Positions 1-8,974 are shown, numbered from the stretch's first letter. The stretch is DNA of 45,832 nucleotides from an uncultured Clostridia bacterium (GCA_934149405.1 CAKPEV010000009.1:1-45832), one strand, 5' to 3'. Notes: generated by a model from the letters alone, not told the origin. Numbers and translations: made by a program.

Positions 1-196
1 AAATCGACTGAGGCAAGAATTTAAAACTATGTCCAGTATTCAAATACTCATTGTATGCAATAATACCTGCTTGTTTTACTTCGCTTTTTGTTGCGAATCC
101 TGACTTATTTTTAAATTTTCTTTTCCTATCGATTGAAGCAATTTCAAATTTATGTTGATATACTTCTCCTCTTTTTTGAACTGTTACATCAGCCAT
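1..196 (-). CDS. Tyrosine recombinase (integrase), N-terminal part only
   Basis: This is the first 65 residues of a site-specific integrase; the rest lies left of the window. The visible part (MADVTVQKRGEVYQHKFEIA and on) resembles the Arm-type, AP2-like DNA-binding domain found at the start of integrases of Tn916-like and related integrative elements. ATG at 196 is preceded by GGAGGAGAG at suitable spacing. Such proteins cut and rejoin DNA at attachment sites, with the Arm domain binding repeats near the element ends; the catalytic domain cannot be checked here. It follows the secA terminator directly, so an element end probably lies between secA and this gene. It uses AGG and AGA arginine codons. 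Family assignment rests on the N-terminal domain alone. Confidence 0.75.
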   Translation of the reverse strand, partial: MADVTVQKRGEVYQHKFEIASIDRKRKFKNKSGFATKSEVKQAGIIAYNEYLNTGHSFKFLPQSI

Positions 197-227
197 AATA
201 ATCTCTCCTCCATTTACAATTGAGTAA

Positions 228-256
228 ATAAAAAAGTTGGCACGAATGCCAACTTT
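228..256 (-). terminator. secA intrinsic terminator
   Basis: A perfect 10-bp stem AAAGTTGGCA/TGCCAACTTT (233-242 and 247-256) with a 4-base loop is followed on the minus strand by TTTATT. It lies about 50 bases past the secA stop codon and separates secA from the integrase. Confidence 0.85.
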
Positions 257-264
257 ATATTATT

Positions 265-280
265 TGCAAAAATGTTTGCA
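265..280. repeat. Small perfect inverted repeat TGCAAA-N4-TTTGCA
   Basis: Two perfect 6-bp arms (265-270, 275-280) lie between the secA stop and its terminator, just upstream of the integrase. It could be an operator for the integrase, part of an attachment site, or chance. No function can be read from the sequence. Confidence 0.3.
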
Positions 281-303
281 TAGAGATTTCCTTATTTTAT
301 GGG

Positions 304-3027
304 CTATTTACCACAGCATTGTTTGTATTTTTTCCCCGAACCACAAGGACAAGGGTCATTTCTTCCTACTTTTTCTGATTTATTCGTTTTTGGTTGTGGT
401 TTTTCTGGACCACCAGCTTGTTGTGCGGCTTGCATGTTCATTACCATGTTTCTAATTAGGTTTACTCTTTCTACTTTTTCTCTTGGTACTAAGTGCAACA
501 TTGTTTTCACAACAGTTTCGTCTATACTTGATGTCATTTCATTAAAGTAATCATAGCTCTCTCTTTGGAATTCTACAACTGGATCCTTTTGTGCATATCC
601 TTGTAATCTTACGCTTTCCTTTAATTGTTCCATTGCATCTAGATAATCAATCCATTTTTCATCAACAGTTCTTAAAACTACAATTCTTTCTAATTCTCTT
701 ACTCTATCGCCAAGTTCTTTTTCTTTTTCTTCATATTTTTCTTTAGCTAATTCTAATACTTTCTCTTTTATTACTTCTGGATCTCTTTCTTCTCCAACTT
801 TGTATTCTACTGTAAATGTTGTTTCTAAGTAATTTTCAAAAGCTTCTGTATTTACTGTTGAACTATCATAAACATTAAAGTATGAGTCAACAACTTCCTC
901 AACAGTTCTCTTCAACATATTCATTATGTTGTCTCTTAAGTTTTCGCCTTCTAATACTTTTCTTCTCTCATCATAGATTATATGTCTTTGTTCATTCATT
1001 ATATTGTCATATTGAAGGACATTCTTTCTAGCTTGATAATGTATAGATTCAATATTCTTTTGAGCTCTTTGTATTGCACTAGTAAGCATTCCCATTTCAA
1101 GTGGCATATCTTCCGGCATATTCATAGCACTTGCAAGTGTTTGTATTCTTTCACCACCAAATAATTTCATCAAATCATCTTCAAGTGAAATATAAAATCT
1201 TGATTCACCAACATCACCTTGACGACCACTACGTCCTCTAAGCTGATTATCTATTCTTCTTGAATCGTGTCTTTCAGTACCTATGATTTTTAAACCACCT
1301 GCATTTATTACTTTTTCTCTGTCTTCTTTTACGTTTTTATCTAGCTTATCATATATTTCTTTATACTCTTTTCTAACTGCTAAAATATCTTCATCATCTG
1401 TCTCATTTAAACTTATGGCATTCATGATAACATCTTCTGTATATCCACGTTTTTTCAGTTCATGTTTTGCAAGTGCTTCTGTATTACCACCAAGCATTAT
1501 ATCTGTACCTCTACCTGCCATGTTTGTAGCTATTGTAACAGCACCAAACTTACCTGCTTGTGCAACAATTTCAGCTTCTTTCTCGTGATATTTAGCATTC
1601 AACACTTCATGCTTTATTCCTTCTTTTTTTAGCATGTCACTTAGTTCTTCAGATTTTTCTATATTTGTAGTACCAACTAGCACTGGTTGTCCTTTTTCAT
1701 TACTAGCTCTAATATCCTTTACAACTTCACGAAGTTTTGCTCTTCTAGTTCTATATACTAAGTCGTTTTTATCATCTCTTATCATAGGTCTGTTAGTTGG
1801 AATTTCTACAACATCTAGGCCATATATTTCTCTAAATTCCTCTTCTTCTGTAATGGCTGTACCTGTCATACCACAAAGCTTATTGTATAGCTTGAAGTAA
1901 TTTTGGAAAGTGATTGTTGCAAGTGTTTTATTTTCATTTGCAACTTTTACGTTTTCTTTAGCTTCTATAGCTTGGTGTAATCCTTCGCTATATCTTCTTC
2001 CATACATTATTCTTCCTGTATGCTCGTCAACTATTAAAACTTCTCCATCTTTAACGATATAATCTACGTCTCTCTTCATTACACCATTTGCAGCTAATGC
2101 TTTATTTATATGGTGAAGTAGTGTCATATTATCCAAATCTGATAAGTTCTCAACGCCAAAGTATTTTTCAGCTTTCTTTGTACCAGTACTTGTTAATGTA
2201 GCTCTTCTTGTTTTCAAATCTACAATATAGTCATATTGCATATCCTCTTCTGATTCTTCTTCTTTATTATCGTCTTTAGTTATTACTTTAGCTTTCAAGC
2301 CCTTTACAAATTTATCCGCTGTTTTATATAATTCATTAGCTTTATCTGATGGTCCTGAAATAATAAGCGGTGTACGAGCTTCATCAATTAAAATACTATC
2401 TATCTCATCGACAATCGCATAATTTAACTCTCTTTGAACCATTTGATTTTTTTGTATAACCATATTGTCTCTTAAATAATCGAAACCAAATTCATTATTT
2501 GTTCCATATGTTATATCTGCAGCATATGCAGCTTTTCTATCTTCTGGAGATAAATCATGTAATATAAGTCCTACGCTCAAACCAAGGAAATTATATAGTT
2601 TTCCCATTTCTTCTCCTTGTGTTCTAGCTAAGTAATCATTTACTGTAACTAAGTGTGCACCTTTTCCCTCTAACGCATTTAAATACAATGCTAGTGAAGC
2701 TGTTAATGTTTTTCCTTCACCTGTTTTCATTTCTGCTATTCTTCCTTGATGCAAAATTATTGCACCCATTAATTGAACGTCAAAAGGTCTTTTGCCAAAT
2801 ACTCTCTTTGATCCTTCTCTTGCAACCGCATATGCCTCAACTAAAATATCATTTAGTGTTTGTCCATTTGCAAGTCTGTTTTTGAATTCATCTGTTTTTG
2901 CTCTTAGCTCTGCATCAGATAATTTCTCCATCTTTGGCTCTAATTTGTTTATGTCATCAACGTAATGCCTTATTTTATTAATTTCTTTCTCACTATAACT
3001 TTTAAAAAGTTTACTTAAAAAACCCAT
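304..3027 (-). CDS. secA: Preprotein translocase ATPase SecA
   Basis: SecA is the ATP-driven motor that pushes unfolded preproteins through the SecYEG channel at the cytoplasmic membrane. The 907-residue product has the usual length and order: Walker A MKTGEGKT near residues 100-107, the DEAD-type motif VDEIDSILIDEARTPL near 205-220, the helicase-like second half, and a C-terminal zinc-binding SEC-C tail (CPCGSGKKYKQCC) that contacts SecB or ribosomes in other bacteria. ATG at 3027 follows AGGAGG with a 6-base gap. It ends in a clear terminator. In many Firmicutes prfB follows secA; here the next gene is an integrase, so an insertion probably displaced whatever used to follow. Confidence 0.98.
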   Translation of the reverse strand: MGFLSKLFKSYSEKEINKIRHYVDDINKLEPKMEKLSDAELRAKTDEFKNRLANGQTLNDILVEAYAVAREGSKRVFGKRPFDVQLMGAIILHQGRIAEMKTGEGKTLTASLALYLNALEGKGAHLVTVNDYLARTQGEEMGKLYNFLGLSVGLILHDLSPEDRKAAYAADITYGTNNEFGFDYLRDNMVIQKNQMVQRELNYAIVDEIDSILIDEARTPLIISGPSDKANELYKTADKFVKGLKAKVITKDDNKEEESEEDMQYDYIVDLKTRRATLTSTGTKKAEKYFGVENLSDLDNMTLLHHINKALAANGVMKRDVDYIVKDGEVLIVDEHTGRIMYGRRYSEGLHQAIEAKENVKVANENKTLATITFQNYFKLYNKLCGMTGTAITEEEEFREIYGLDVVEIPTNRPMIRDDKNDLVYRTRRAKLREVVKDIRASNEKGQPVLVGTTNIEKSEELSDMLKKEGIKHEVLNAKYHEKEAEIVAQAGKFGAVTIATNMAGRGTDIMLGGNTEALAKHELKKRGYTEDVIMNAISLNETDDEDILAVRKEYKEIYDKLDKNVKEDREKVINAGGLKIIGTERHDSRRIDNQLRGRSGRQGDVGESRFYISLEDDLMKLFGGERIQTLASAMNMPEDMPLEMGMLTSAIQRAQKNIESIHYQARKNVLQYDNIMNEQRHIIYDERRKVLEGENLRDNIMNMLKRTVEEVVDSYFNVYDSSTVNTEAFENYLETTFTVEYKVGEERDPEVIKEKVLELAKEKYEEKEKELGDRVRELERIVVLRTVDEKWIDYLDAMEQLKESVRLQGYAQKDPVVEFQRESYDYFNEMTSSIDETVVKTMLHLVPREKVERVNLIRNMVMNMQAAQQAGGPEKPQPKTNKSEKVGRNDPCPCGSGKKYKQCCGK

Positions 3028-3154
3028 CTTTATCCTCCTGTAACTGAATGTTTCTCTTTATTGCCTTAGATTCTCTATAGGATGAACAATCTCTAGCAAT
3101 CAAATACTAGCAAAAACAACATGAATTGCATTTTTGCTTTTATTGTTTTTTATA

Positions 3155-3235
3155 TAAAAATAAGGACAACTTAAAACTTGTTAGATGAATTATCTTACCC
3201 TCTTTTTACCATCTAACAAATTTAAAGAAGTCCCC
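3155..3235 (-). terminator. Long imperfect stem-loop after rpoZ
   Basis: A perfect 10-bp stem TTGTTAGATG/CATCTAACAA (3178-3187, 3210-3219) is extended by weaker outer pairing ending in GGAC/GTCC (3164-3167, 3230-3233), then TTATTTTTA on the minus strand. It lies between rpoZ and secA and probably ends the yicC-remA-rpoZ transcript. The 22-base inner loop is long for a simple terminator. Confidence 0.6.
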
Positions 3236-3243
3236 TTTTTTAA

Positions 3244-3435
3244 TTATTTTTCTAATATTACTTTTCCTTCGTCTATTTCACAAGCAGCAGTTGTAACGTC
3301 TGATTCTGCCTTAACATTTGTTAATTTTGGACTTCCTTGTGAAATTTGTCTTGCTCTTTTAGCTGTTCCAATTACTAAAGAATACTTGCTTGGATTTTTC
3401 TTTAATAAACTTTGTAATGTAGGTCTAACTATCAT
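3244..3435 (-). CDS. rpoZ: RNA polymerase omega subunit
   Basis: Omega is the small subunit that helps fold and hold the beta-prime subunit in RNA polymerase. The 63-residue product has the characteristic SKYSLVIGTAKRARQI block near residues 16-31. ATG at 3435 follows AAAGGAGG. It lies 20 bases after remA, almost certainly co-transcribed with it. In most Firmicutes gmk sits between remA and rpoZ; there is no room for it here. Slightly short at its C-terminus but within the range for the family. Confidence 0.95.
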   Translation of the reverse strand: MIVRPTLQSLLKKNPSKYSLVIGTAKRARQISQGSPKLTNVKAESDVTTAACEIDEGKVILEK

Positions 3436-3455
3436 TTTTATTCCTCCTTTAAAAA

Positions 3456-3731
3456 TTAATCTTCATTGTTTATACTTTCCTCAATATCCTCATCTGTATC
3501 TTTTTCTAATCTATTTGCAACTGTTTCTGGTTGAACAGCAGACAAAACAACATGATCACTATCCATCATAATAACTGCCCTTGTTCTTCTTCCATAAGTA
3601 GCATCTACCAATTTTCCATTGTCTCTTGCATCTTGTATTATTCTTTTTATTGGTGCTGACTCCGGTGAAACTATAGCAATAAGTCTATCTGCTGAAATTA
3701 TGTTTCCAAAACCTATGTTTATAAATTTCAT
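3456..3731 (-). CDS. remA: RemA-family (DUF370) DNA-binding regulator
   Basis: The 91-residue product matches the RemA/DUF370 family; in Bacillus subtilis RemA is a DNA-binding activator of biofilm matrix and osmoprotection genes. The conserved core MKFINIGFGNIISADRLIAI and the later TYGRRTRAVI segment are intact. An acidic tail (EKDTDEDIEESINNED) is added at the C-terminus. It lies 14 bases after yicC, and the pairing yicC-remA is a conserved Firmicute arrangement. Whether it controls the same processes here cannot be told from the sequence. Confidence 0.93.
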   Translation of the reverse strand: MKFINIGFGNIISADRLIAIVSPESAPIKRIIQDARDNGKLVDATYGRRTRAVIMMDSDHVVLSAVQPETVANRLEKDTDEDIEESINNED

Positions 3732-3745
3732 TATATCACTCCTTA

Positions 3746-4621
3746 TTACTCTATATTTTGTATTTGCTCTCTTATATTTTCTATTTCATTTTTTATCTCA
3801 ACAACCAATTGCGTAATATCTAGACAATTTGCTTTTGAACCAATCGTATTCGTCTCTCGATTCATTTCTTGAAGTAAAAAGTCTAATTTTTTACCTATTG
3901 GTCCGTCAGAATCTAGCATATTTTCTAATGATTTTATATGACTTTTAAGTCTTGTTACTTCTTCGCATATACTTGACTTATCTGCAAATAAAACTATCTC
4001 CTGTCCTAATCTATTTTCATCCATAATTTCATTTGCCTTAAGCTCCATTGCTCTATTTAATAGCTTTTCTCTATACTCTTCTAATAAGCTTGAAGACCTT
4101 TCTTCGGCTTTTTGCACATAGCAATTTATCTTTGTCAACCTGTCTTTTATATCATCCGCCAATCTTTTTCCTTCTACTTCACGAGCTAAAGAAATACTAT
4201 TTATAGCCATCTCCAAAGCTTTTTGAAGCTCGTTCCAATATAGGTCCTCGTCCGAGTCAACATCAATAGTAACTATATCCGGCATTCTCATAATAGACGT
4301 TGCAGTAATATCATCCGTGATTCCTAAAGTATTAACTAACTCTCTCATCTCTTTGACGTATATTTCTGCCAAACCTCTGTCTACTCTTATATTTCTTTCC
4401 TCATTGCTCATATTCACTAAAGAAATTGAAACATCTATTTTTCCTCTTGAAAGGTTCTTGGAAATATAGCTTCTTATTTTATCTTCAATTGAAGAAAGAT
4501 ATCTTGGCATTCTTATAGATATATCATTATATCTATGATTTACTGCTTTTATTTCAACAGTATATTCTCTAGAATTGCTCTCGTATTTTCCAAGTCCAAA
4601 ACCTGTCATACTTTTTATCAT
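3746..4621 (-). CDS. yicC: YicC/YloC-family endoribonuclease
   Basis: YicC-family proteins are endoribonucleases implicated in RNA turnover. The 291-residue product begins with the hallmark MIKSMTGFG and has the family's N-terminal domain followed by a C-terminal DUF1732 region (LDFLLQEMNRETNTIGSKA near residues 245-265). The usual family length is about 290 residues. The start is ATG at 4621, two bases after the upstream membrane protein gene ends, and no strong ribosome site is visible, suggesting translational coupling. It heads the conserved yicC-remA block. Confidence 0.94.
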   Translation of the reverse strand: MIKSMTGFGLGKYESNSREYTVEIKAVNHRYNDISIRMPRYLSSIEDKIRSYISKNLSRGKIDVSISLVNMSNEERNIRVDRGLAEIYVKEMRELVNTLGITDDITATSIMRMPDIVTIDVDSDEDLYWNELQKALEMAINSISLAREVEGKRLADDIKDRLTKINCYVQKAEERSSSLLEEYREKLLNRAMELKANEIMDENRLGQEIVLFADKSSICEEVTRLKSHIKSLENMLDSDGPIGKKLDFLLQEMNRETNTIGSKANCLDITQLVVEIKNEIENIREQIQNIE

Positions 4622-4623
4622 AA

Positions 4624-5046
4624 TTATTTTTTCTTTCCCTTCAATTTATTATCTTTCTCTTTCGCTTTTACGAAAACAACAATTAATTTTATAATGTAAT
4701 ATACTAAAAATCCTATTGGAAAAACAACATTCAATTTATTAAACGGAAAAGCAAACTCTAAATATGTTCCTGGTAGCAATGCTGCTGATATAGCAAGCAC
4801 CGTCAATTCGATTCCGTATACACCAGTTGACATACTATCTTTTTTGTATGCTCTTATGAATGTAATAATAGCAGCCAATAAAAATATTATGCCAAACACA
4901 TTAATCCATTTAGTTACTGTTGGATAGCTATAATTGTATATAGTAAAAGCACTATCTACTATTCCATAAAACACTTCTACTAAAAGTAACATCAATCCAA
5001 CTCCGCAAAGTGAATCTATTAATTTGTTCTTATCCGTATAATTCAT
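4624..5046 (-). CDS. Small membrane protein of unknown function
   Basis: I do not recognise a named family. The 140-residue product has about four hydrophobic segments (around residues 14-33, 46-64, 78-93 and 107-126) and a lysine-rich C-terminus (KAKEKDNKLKGKKK), as expected of a multi-pass membrane protein with a cytoplasmic tail. ATG at 5046 follows AAAAGGAGT. It sits between rsmE (24 bases upstream) and yicC (2 bases downstream), so it is probably co-expressed with them, but the context gives no clear hint of its job. Confidence 0.8.
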   Translation of the reverse strand: MNYTDKNKLIDSLCGVGLMLLLVEVFYGIVDSAFTIYNYSYPTVTKWINVFGIIFLLAAIITFIRAYKKDSMSTGVYGIELTVLAISAALLPGTYLEFAFPFNKLNVVFPIGFLVYYIIKLIVVFVKAKEKDNKLKGKKK

Positions 5047-5070
5047 TCTTCTTACTCCTTTTACTAATTA

Positions 5071-5814
5071 CTAAAGCTTATCTAATTCATATATAGCCAT
5101 TGCAAGAGTTACGAAACCAGCTGTTTCAGTTCTTAATATCCTAGGACCTAAAGAAACTTTCTTCATGTTTGTTAATTTCGACAATATTTCTATATCATTA
5201 TCTGAAAAACCGCCCTCTGGACCTACGACAATAGCTATATTTTTAACATTTTCATCCATATTTCTCAACACATTTTTTATATAATTTTCTTTTTCACACT
5301 CATATGGCACTATAACTATATCATATTTTGAAAGTTTTTCAATGCTATTTTTTAAATTAATTGCTTTTTCAACATATGGAATCCTTTGCCTACCACTCTG
5401 TGTGGCAGCCTCTTTTGCTATTTTTTGCCAGCGTTCGATTTTTTTGCCTTCACTTTTCTCATCTAATTTAACAATCACTCTATCCATAATAACTGGCACA
5501 ATGCCACTTACACCTAATTCTGTACACTTTTGCACAATTAATTCCATCTTATCTGCCTTCGGCAAACCTTGGAAAAGTGTGATATTCACGTTAGGTTCCG
5601 TTGTATCATTTGATATTTCTAAGATATCTAATATTATTTCATTTTGATTCATACCACTTATTTTTGTATAGAATCTAGTGCCATCCTCATCACAAACTTC
5701 TAATTTATCTCCATTTTGATATCTTAAAACATTTTTTATGTGGTTTACATCTTCACCTTGTATAAGTATTTTATTTTCTTCTATTTGATTATTTTTTATA
5801 TAAAAAGTAGACAT
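5071..5814 (-). CDS. rsmE: 16S rRNA m3U1498 methyltransferase RsmE
   Basis: RsmE is a SPOUT-fold methyltransferase that adds a methyl group to N3 of U1498 in 16S rRNA using S-adenosylmethionine. The 247-residue product has an N-terminal PUA-like region (VNHIKNVLRYQNGD) and the SAM-binding knot motifs IVVGPEGGFSDNDIE and LGPRILRTETAG near the C-terminus. ATG at 5814 is used rather than TTG at 5817, because AGGAGA then lies 6 bases upstream. It follows dnaJ by 12 bases. In many Firmicutes prmA lies between dnaJ and rsmE; it is missing here. Confidence 0.95.
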   Translation of the reverse strand: MSTFYIKNNQIEENKILIQGEDVNHIKNVLRYQNGDKLEVCDEDGTRFYTKISGMNQNEIILDILEISNDTTEPNVNITLFQGLPKADKMELIVQKCTELGVSGIVPVIMDRVIVKLDEKSEGKKIERWQKIAKEAATQSGRQRIPYVEKAINLKNSIEKLSKYDIVIVPYECEKENYIKNVLRNMDENVKNIAIVVGPEGGFSDNDIEILSKLTNMKKVSLGPRILRTETAGFVTLAMAIYELDKL

Positions 5815-5826
5815 CAATTTCTCCTT

Positions 5827-6975
5827 TTAAAAGAACCTTCTTCTTTTTCCAGTTTCAAAGTTTTCTCCACTGATTTCTGCAAATTTCTTTAATAATTCTC
5901 TTTGTTCATTATTTAATTTCTTAGGTACATCTACTATTACGGTAAAATACAAATCGCCTACGCCTCTGCCATTTATATTCTTTATTCCTTTGCCCTTTAA
6001 AGTAAATATCGAACCTGTTTGTGTTCCTTCTGCCAAATCATATTGCTCCTCACCAGTCAATGTAGGCACTTTTATTATCGCACCTAATGCTGCCTCAGCA
6101 AACGAAACATGGACATTACAGAATATGCTATCGCCTTTTCTTGTGAATATTGCATGATTTCTAACAGCTACAGTTATATATAGATTTCCGGCTGGACCAC
6201 CACGAAGTCCTGGTTCGCCTTCTCCATTTAATGATATAACTTGACCATTATCTATTCCGGCTGGTATTGACACTTTAATCTTCCTTTGTTTTCTAACAGT
6301 ACCTCTACCCTTGCAAGTATCACATGGATTGCTTATAACACTTCCTGTTCCTCCACAATTGTCACAAGTTCTGACACTTGCAAAAGATCCAAGTATAGTA
6401 TTTTGAGTAACTCTCACTTGTCCTGTACCATTACAAACCTTACAAGTTTCTGGTTTTGTGCCTGGTTTAGCACCTGTTCCACCACAAGTATCACATTGTT
6501 CTTCTCTATTTATTGTTATTTCTTTGCTAACACCAAATGCTGCCTCTTCAAAAGTTATTTCAATTCTTACTTTTAAATCTCTTCCTCTTACTGGACCATT
6601 TCTAGAATTACGACCTCTTGAACCGCCACCGCCGAAAAAAGATGAGAATATATCATTCAAATCAAAGTCTACGCCAGAGAAACCAGCACCACCAGAGAAA
6701 CCATCGAATCCACTAAATCCACTAAAATCACTAGAATATCCATTAGCTCCACTATGTCCGAATTGGTCATACATATTACGTTTTTGTTTATCTGATAAAA
6801 CTTCATACGCCTCATTTACTTCTTTGAATTTCTTTTCTGCTTCTTCTTTATTATCCGGATTTGCGTCTGGATGATATTTTTTAGCCAATTTTCTATATGC
6901 TTTCTTTAATTCTTCATCCGTTGCTGTTTTTGAAACACCCAAAACCTCATAATAATCTCTTTTTTGTTCTGCCAT
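5827..6975 (-). CDS. dnaJ: Chaperone DnaJ (Hsp40)
   Basis: DnaJ delivers unfolded proteins to DnaK and stimulates its ATPase. The 382-residue product has all parts of a type I DnaJ: a J domain with HPD near residues 36-38, a Gly/Phe-rich linker (SGFSGFDGFSGGAGF) near 80-105, four CxxCxGxG-type zinc motifs (CDTCGGTG, CKVCNGTG, CDNCGGTG, CDTCKGRG) near 160-225, and the C-terminal substrate domain. ATG at 6975 follows GGGGGAT. It has its own likely promoter at 7018-7045 in addition to possible read-through from dnaK. Confidence 0.98.
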   Translation of the reverse strand: MAEQKRDYYEVLGVSKTATDEELKKAYRKLAKKYHPDANPDNKEEAEKKFKEVNEAYEVLSDKQKRNMYDQFGHSGANGYSSDFSGFSGFDGFSGGAGFSGVDFDLNDIFSSFFGGGGSRGRNSRNGPVRGRDLKVRIEITFEEAAFGVSKEITINREEQCDTCGGTGAKPGTKPETCKVCNGTGQVRVTQNTILGSFASVRTCDNCGGTGSVISNPCDTCKGRGTVRKQRKIKVSIPAGIDNGQVISLNGEGEPGLRGGPAGNLYITVAVRNHAIFTRKGDSIFCNVHVSFAEAALGAIIKVPTLTGEEQYDLAEGTQTGSIFTLKGKGIKNINGRGVGDLYFTVIVDVPKKLNNEQRELLKKFAEISGENFETGKRRRFF

Positions 6976-7017
6976 TAATTAATCCCCCTTAGTACCTAAA
7001 AGCACTTAATCTCACAA

Positions 7018-7045
7018 ATTATATATTTACACGAATAGACGACAA
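7018..7045 (-). promoter_or_regulatory. Candidate dnaJ promoter
   Basis: TTGTCG (7040-7045), a 16-base spacer and TATAAT (7018-7023) lie about 45 bases upstream of dnaJ. The -35 overlaps a short hairpin (CGACA-TTTT-TGTCG) past dnaK. No CIRCE lies here, so dnaJ may have a HrcA-independent supply. Confidence 0.5.
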
Positions 7046-7089
7046 AAATGTCGCCTTATCCAAATATATAAATGTCTTTTCTAAACCAA

Positions 7090-7116
7090 GGGCGGATTTT
7101 ATCCGCCCCGTTTTTT
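7090..7116. terminator. Stem-loop between dnaK and dnaJ
   Basis: A perfect 8-bp GC-rich stem GGGCGGAT/ATCCGCCC (7090-7097, 7101-7108). On the plus strand it is followed by CGTTTTTT and looks like a terminator. On the minus strand, where dnaK transcription arrives, the tail is only TTGGTTTAG, so partial termination or mRNA 3'-end protection of dnaK is likelier. Confidence 0.55.
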
Positions 7117-7123
7117 AAATTAA

Positions 7124-8974
7124 TTACTCAACTTTGTAATCTGCATCATATACTGTGCCATCATTACCTTGGTTTGGATTACTGTTTGCATTATTTCCGT
7201 TTGCTGCGTTAGGATCTACATTTGCTCCCGCTGCATTTGCACCAGCGTTAGCATATAACTTTTCAGAAATTTTATAGAATTCTTGAGTTAATTTCTCTGT
7301 TGCAGATTTAATAGCTTCAACGTCTGTTCCTTCTAATGTTTTCTTAACATTATCTAGCTCAGCTTGAACTTTAGCTTTCTCTTCTGCACTTACTTTATCT
7401 CCTAAATCATTTAATGTTTTTTCTGTATTGTATACAAGTGAGTCAGCATTGTTTCTAACTTCAATAGCTTCTTTATTCTTTCTATCTTCTTCAGCATGTG
7501 CTTCAGCCTCTTTAACAGCTTGCTCTATTTCATTTTCTGTTAAGTTTGTGCTTGCTGTGATAACGATCTTTTGCTCATTACCTGTTCCCATATCTTTAGC
7601 TGATACGTGAACAATACCGTTAGCATCTATATCGAATGTAACTTCGATTTGTGGTACTCCTCTTGGAGCTGCTGGAATTCCTGTTAATTGGAATCTACCA
7701 AGTGTCTTGTTATATGCTGCCATTTCTCTTTCACCTTGTAATACATGAACTTCTACACTTGTTTGACCATCTGCAGCTGTTGAGAATATTTGTGATTTCT
7801 TTGTTGGGATTGTTGTATTTCTTTCAATCAACTTAGTAAATACACCACCAAATGTTTCAATACCAAGTGATAATGGTGTTACATCTAGTAAAACTAGGTC
7901 TTTAACATCACCAGATAATACACCTGCTTGAATAGCAGCACCAATTGCAACACATTCATCTGGATTTATACCTTTGTGTGGCTCTTTACCTGTAACTCTC
8001 TTAACTGTCTCTTGTACTAGAGGTACTCTTGATGAACCACCTACTAAAATTATTTTATCTAGTTTGTCTGCTGTTAAGTTAGCATCTTTCAAAGCTTGAT
8101 TCATTGGGCCAACTGTTGAATCAACTAGGTCTCTAATTAATTCTTCAAATTTTGCTCTTGTAAGTGTAATGTTCATGTGTTTTGGTCCTGTGCTATCAGC
8201 TGTGATATATGGTAAGTTAATATCTGTTTGGCTCATGCTAGATAGTTCTATCTTAGCCTTCTCACTGGCTTCCTTTAATCTTTGCATAACTGCTGGATCT
8301 GTTGATAAATCTATTCCTTGATCTTTCTTAAATTCGTCAATTAAGTATTTCATTATTCTTTCATCGAAGTCATCTCCACCTAGTCTGTTGTTACCACTTG
8401 TTGATAAAACTTCGAATACACCATCACCAATTTCTAGGATAGATACATCGAATGTACCACCACCTAAGTCATAAACCATTATCTTTTGCTCATCGCCTTT
8501 GTCTAGTCCATAAGCAAGTGATGCTGCTGTTGGTTCGTTTATAATTCTTAAAACTTCAAGTCCTGCAATTCTACCAGCATCTTTTGTTGCTTGTCTTTGA
8601 GAATCACTAAAGTAAGCTGGAACTGTTATAACAGCTTGAGTTACTTTTTGTCCTAAATAGTTTTCAGCATCTGATTTTAATTTTTGAAGTATCATTGCTG
8701 AAATTTCTTGTGGTGTATATGTTGCAGAATCTATTTTTACTTTTCTATCTGTACCCATATCTCTTTTAATAGAAGATATTGTTCTGTCGTGGTTTGTTAC
8801 TGCTTGTCTTTTAGCAATTTTACCAACTAATCTTTCTCCTGTTTTTGTAAAAGCTACAACTGATGGAGTTGTTCTATCTCCTTCTGCGTTAGGTATAACA
8901 ACTGGTTCTCCACCTTCCATAACTGCTACACATGAGTTTGTTGTTCCTAAATCAATACCAATAATTTTTGACAT
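7124..8974 (-). CDS. dnaK: Chaperone DnaK (Hsp70)
   Basis: DnaK is the ATP-dependent Hsp70 chaperone that works with DnaJ and GrpE. The 616-residue product starts MSKIIGIDLGTTNSCVAVME, with phosphate and adenosine motifs (VYDLGGGTFDVSILEIG; ILVGGSSRVPLVQ), a substrate-binding domain, and a helical lid with an Asn/Gly-rich tail ending DADYKVE. An in-frame ATG-like extension reaches 9013, but ATG at 8974 has AAAGGATG 8-9 bases upstream and matches the universal N-terminus, so the extra 13 residues are rejected. It lies 66 bases after grpE in the HrcA-controlled operon. Confidence 0.98.
   Translation of the reverse strand: MSKIIGIDLGTTNSCVAVMEGGEPVVIPNAEGDRTTPSVVAFTKTGERLVGKIAKRQAVTNHDRTISSIKRDMGTDRKVKIDSATYTPQEISAMILQKLKSDAENYLGQKVTQAVITVPAYFSDSQRQATKDAGRIAGLEVLRIINEPTAASLAYGLDKGDEQKIMVYDLGGGTFDVSILEIGDGVFEVLSTSGNNRLGGDDFDERIMKYLIDEFKKDQGIDLSTDPAVMQRLKEASEKAKIELSSMSQTDINLPYITADSTGPKHMNITLTRAKFEELIRDLVDSTVGPMNQALKDANLTADKLDKIILVGGSSRVPLVQETVKRVTGKEPHKGINPDECVAIGAAIQAGVLSGDVKDLVLLDVTPLSLGIETFGGVFTKLIERNTTIPTKKSQIFSTAADGQTSVEVHVLQGEREMAAYNKTLGRFQLTGIPAAPRGVPQIEVTFDIDANGIVHVSAKDMGTGNEQKIVITASTNLTENEIEQAVKEAEAHAEEDRKNKEAIEVRNNADSLVYNTEKTLNDLGDKVSAEEKAKVQAELDNVKKTLEGTDVEAIKSATEKLTQEFYKISEKLYANAGANAAGANVDPNAANGNNANSNPNQGNDGTVYDADYKVE

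Noticed and set aside
6995..7010. AGCACTT near the dnaJ start looked like a CIRCE half-site.
   Set aside because: No matching second arm at the required 9-base spacing; a chance half-site.
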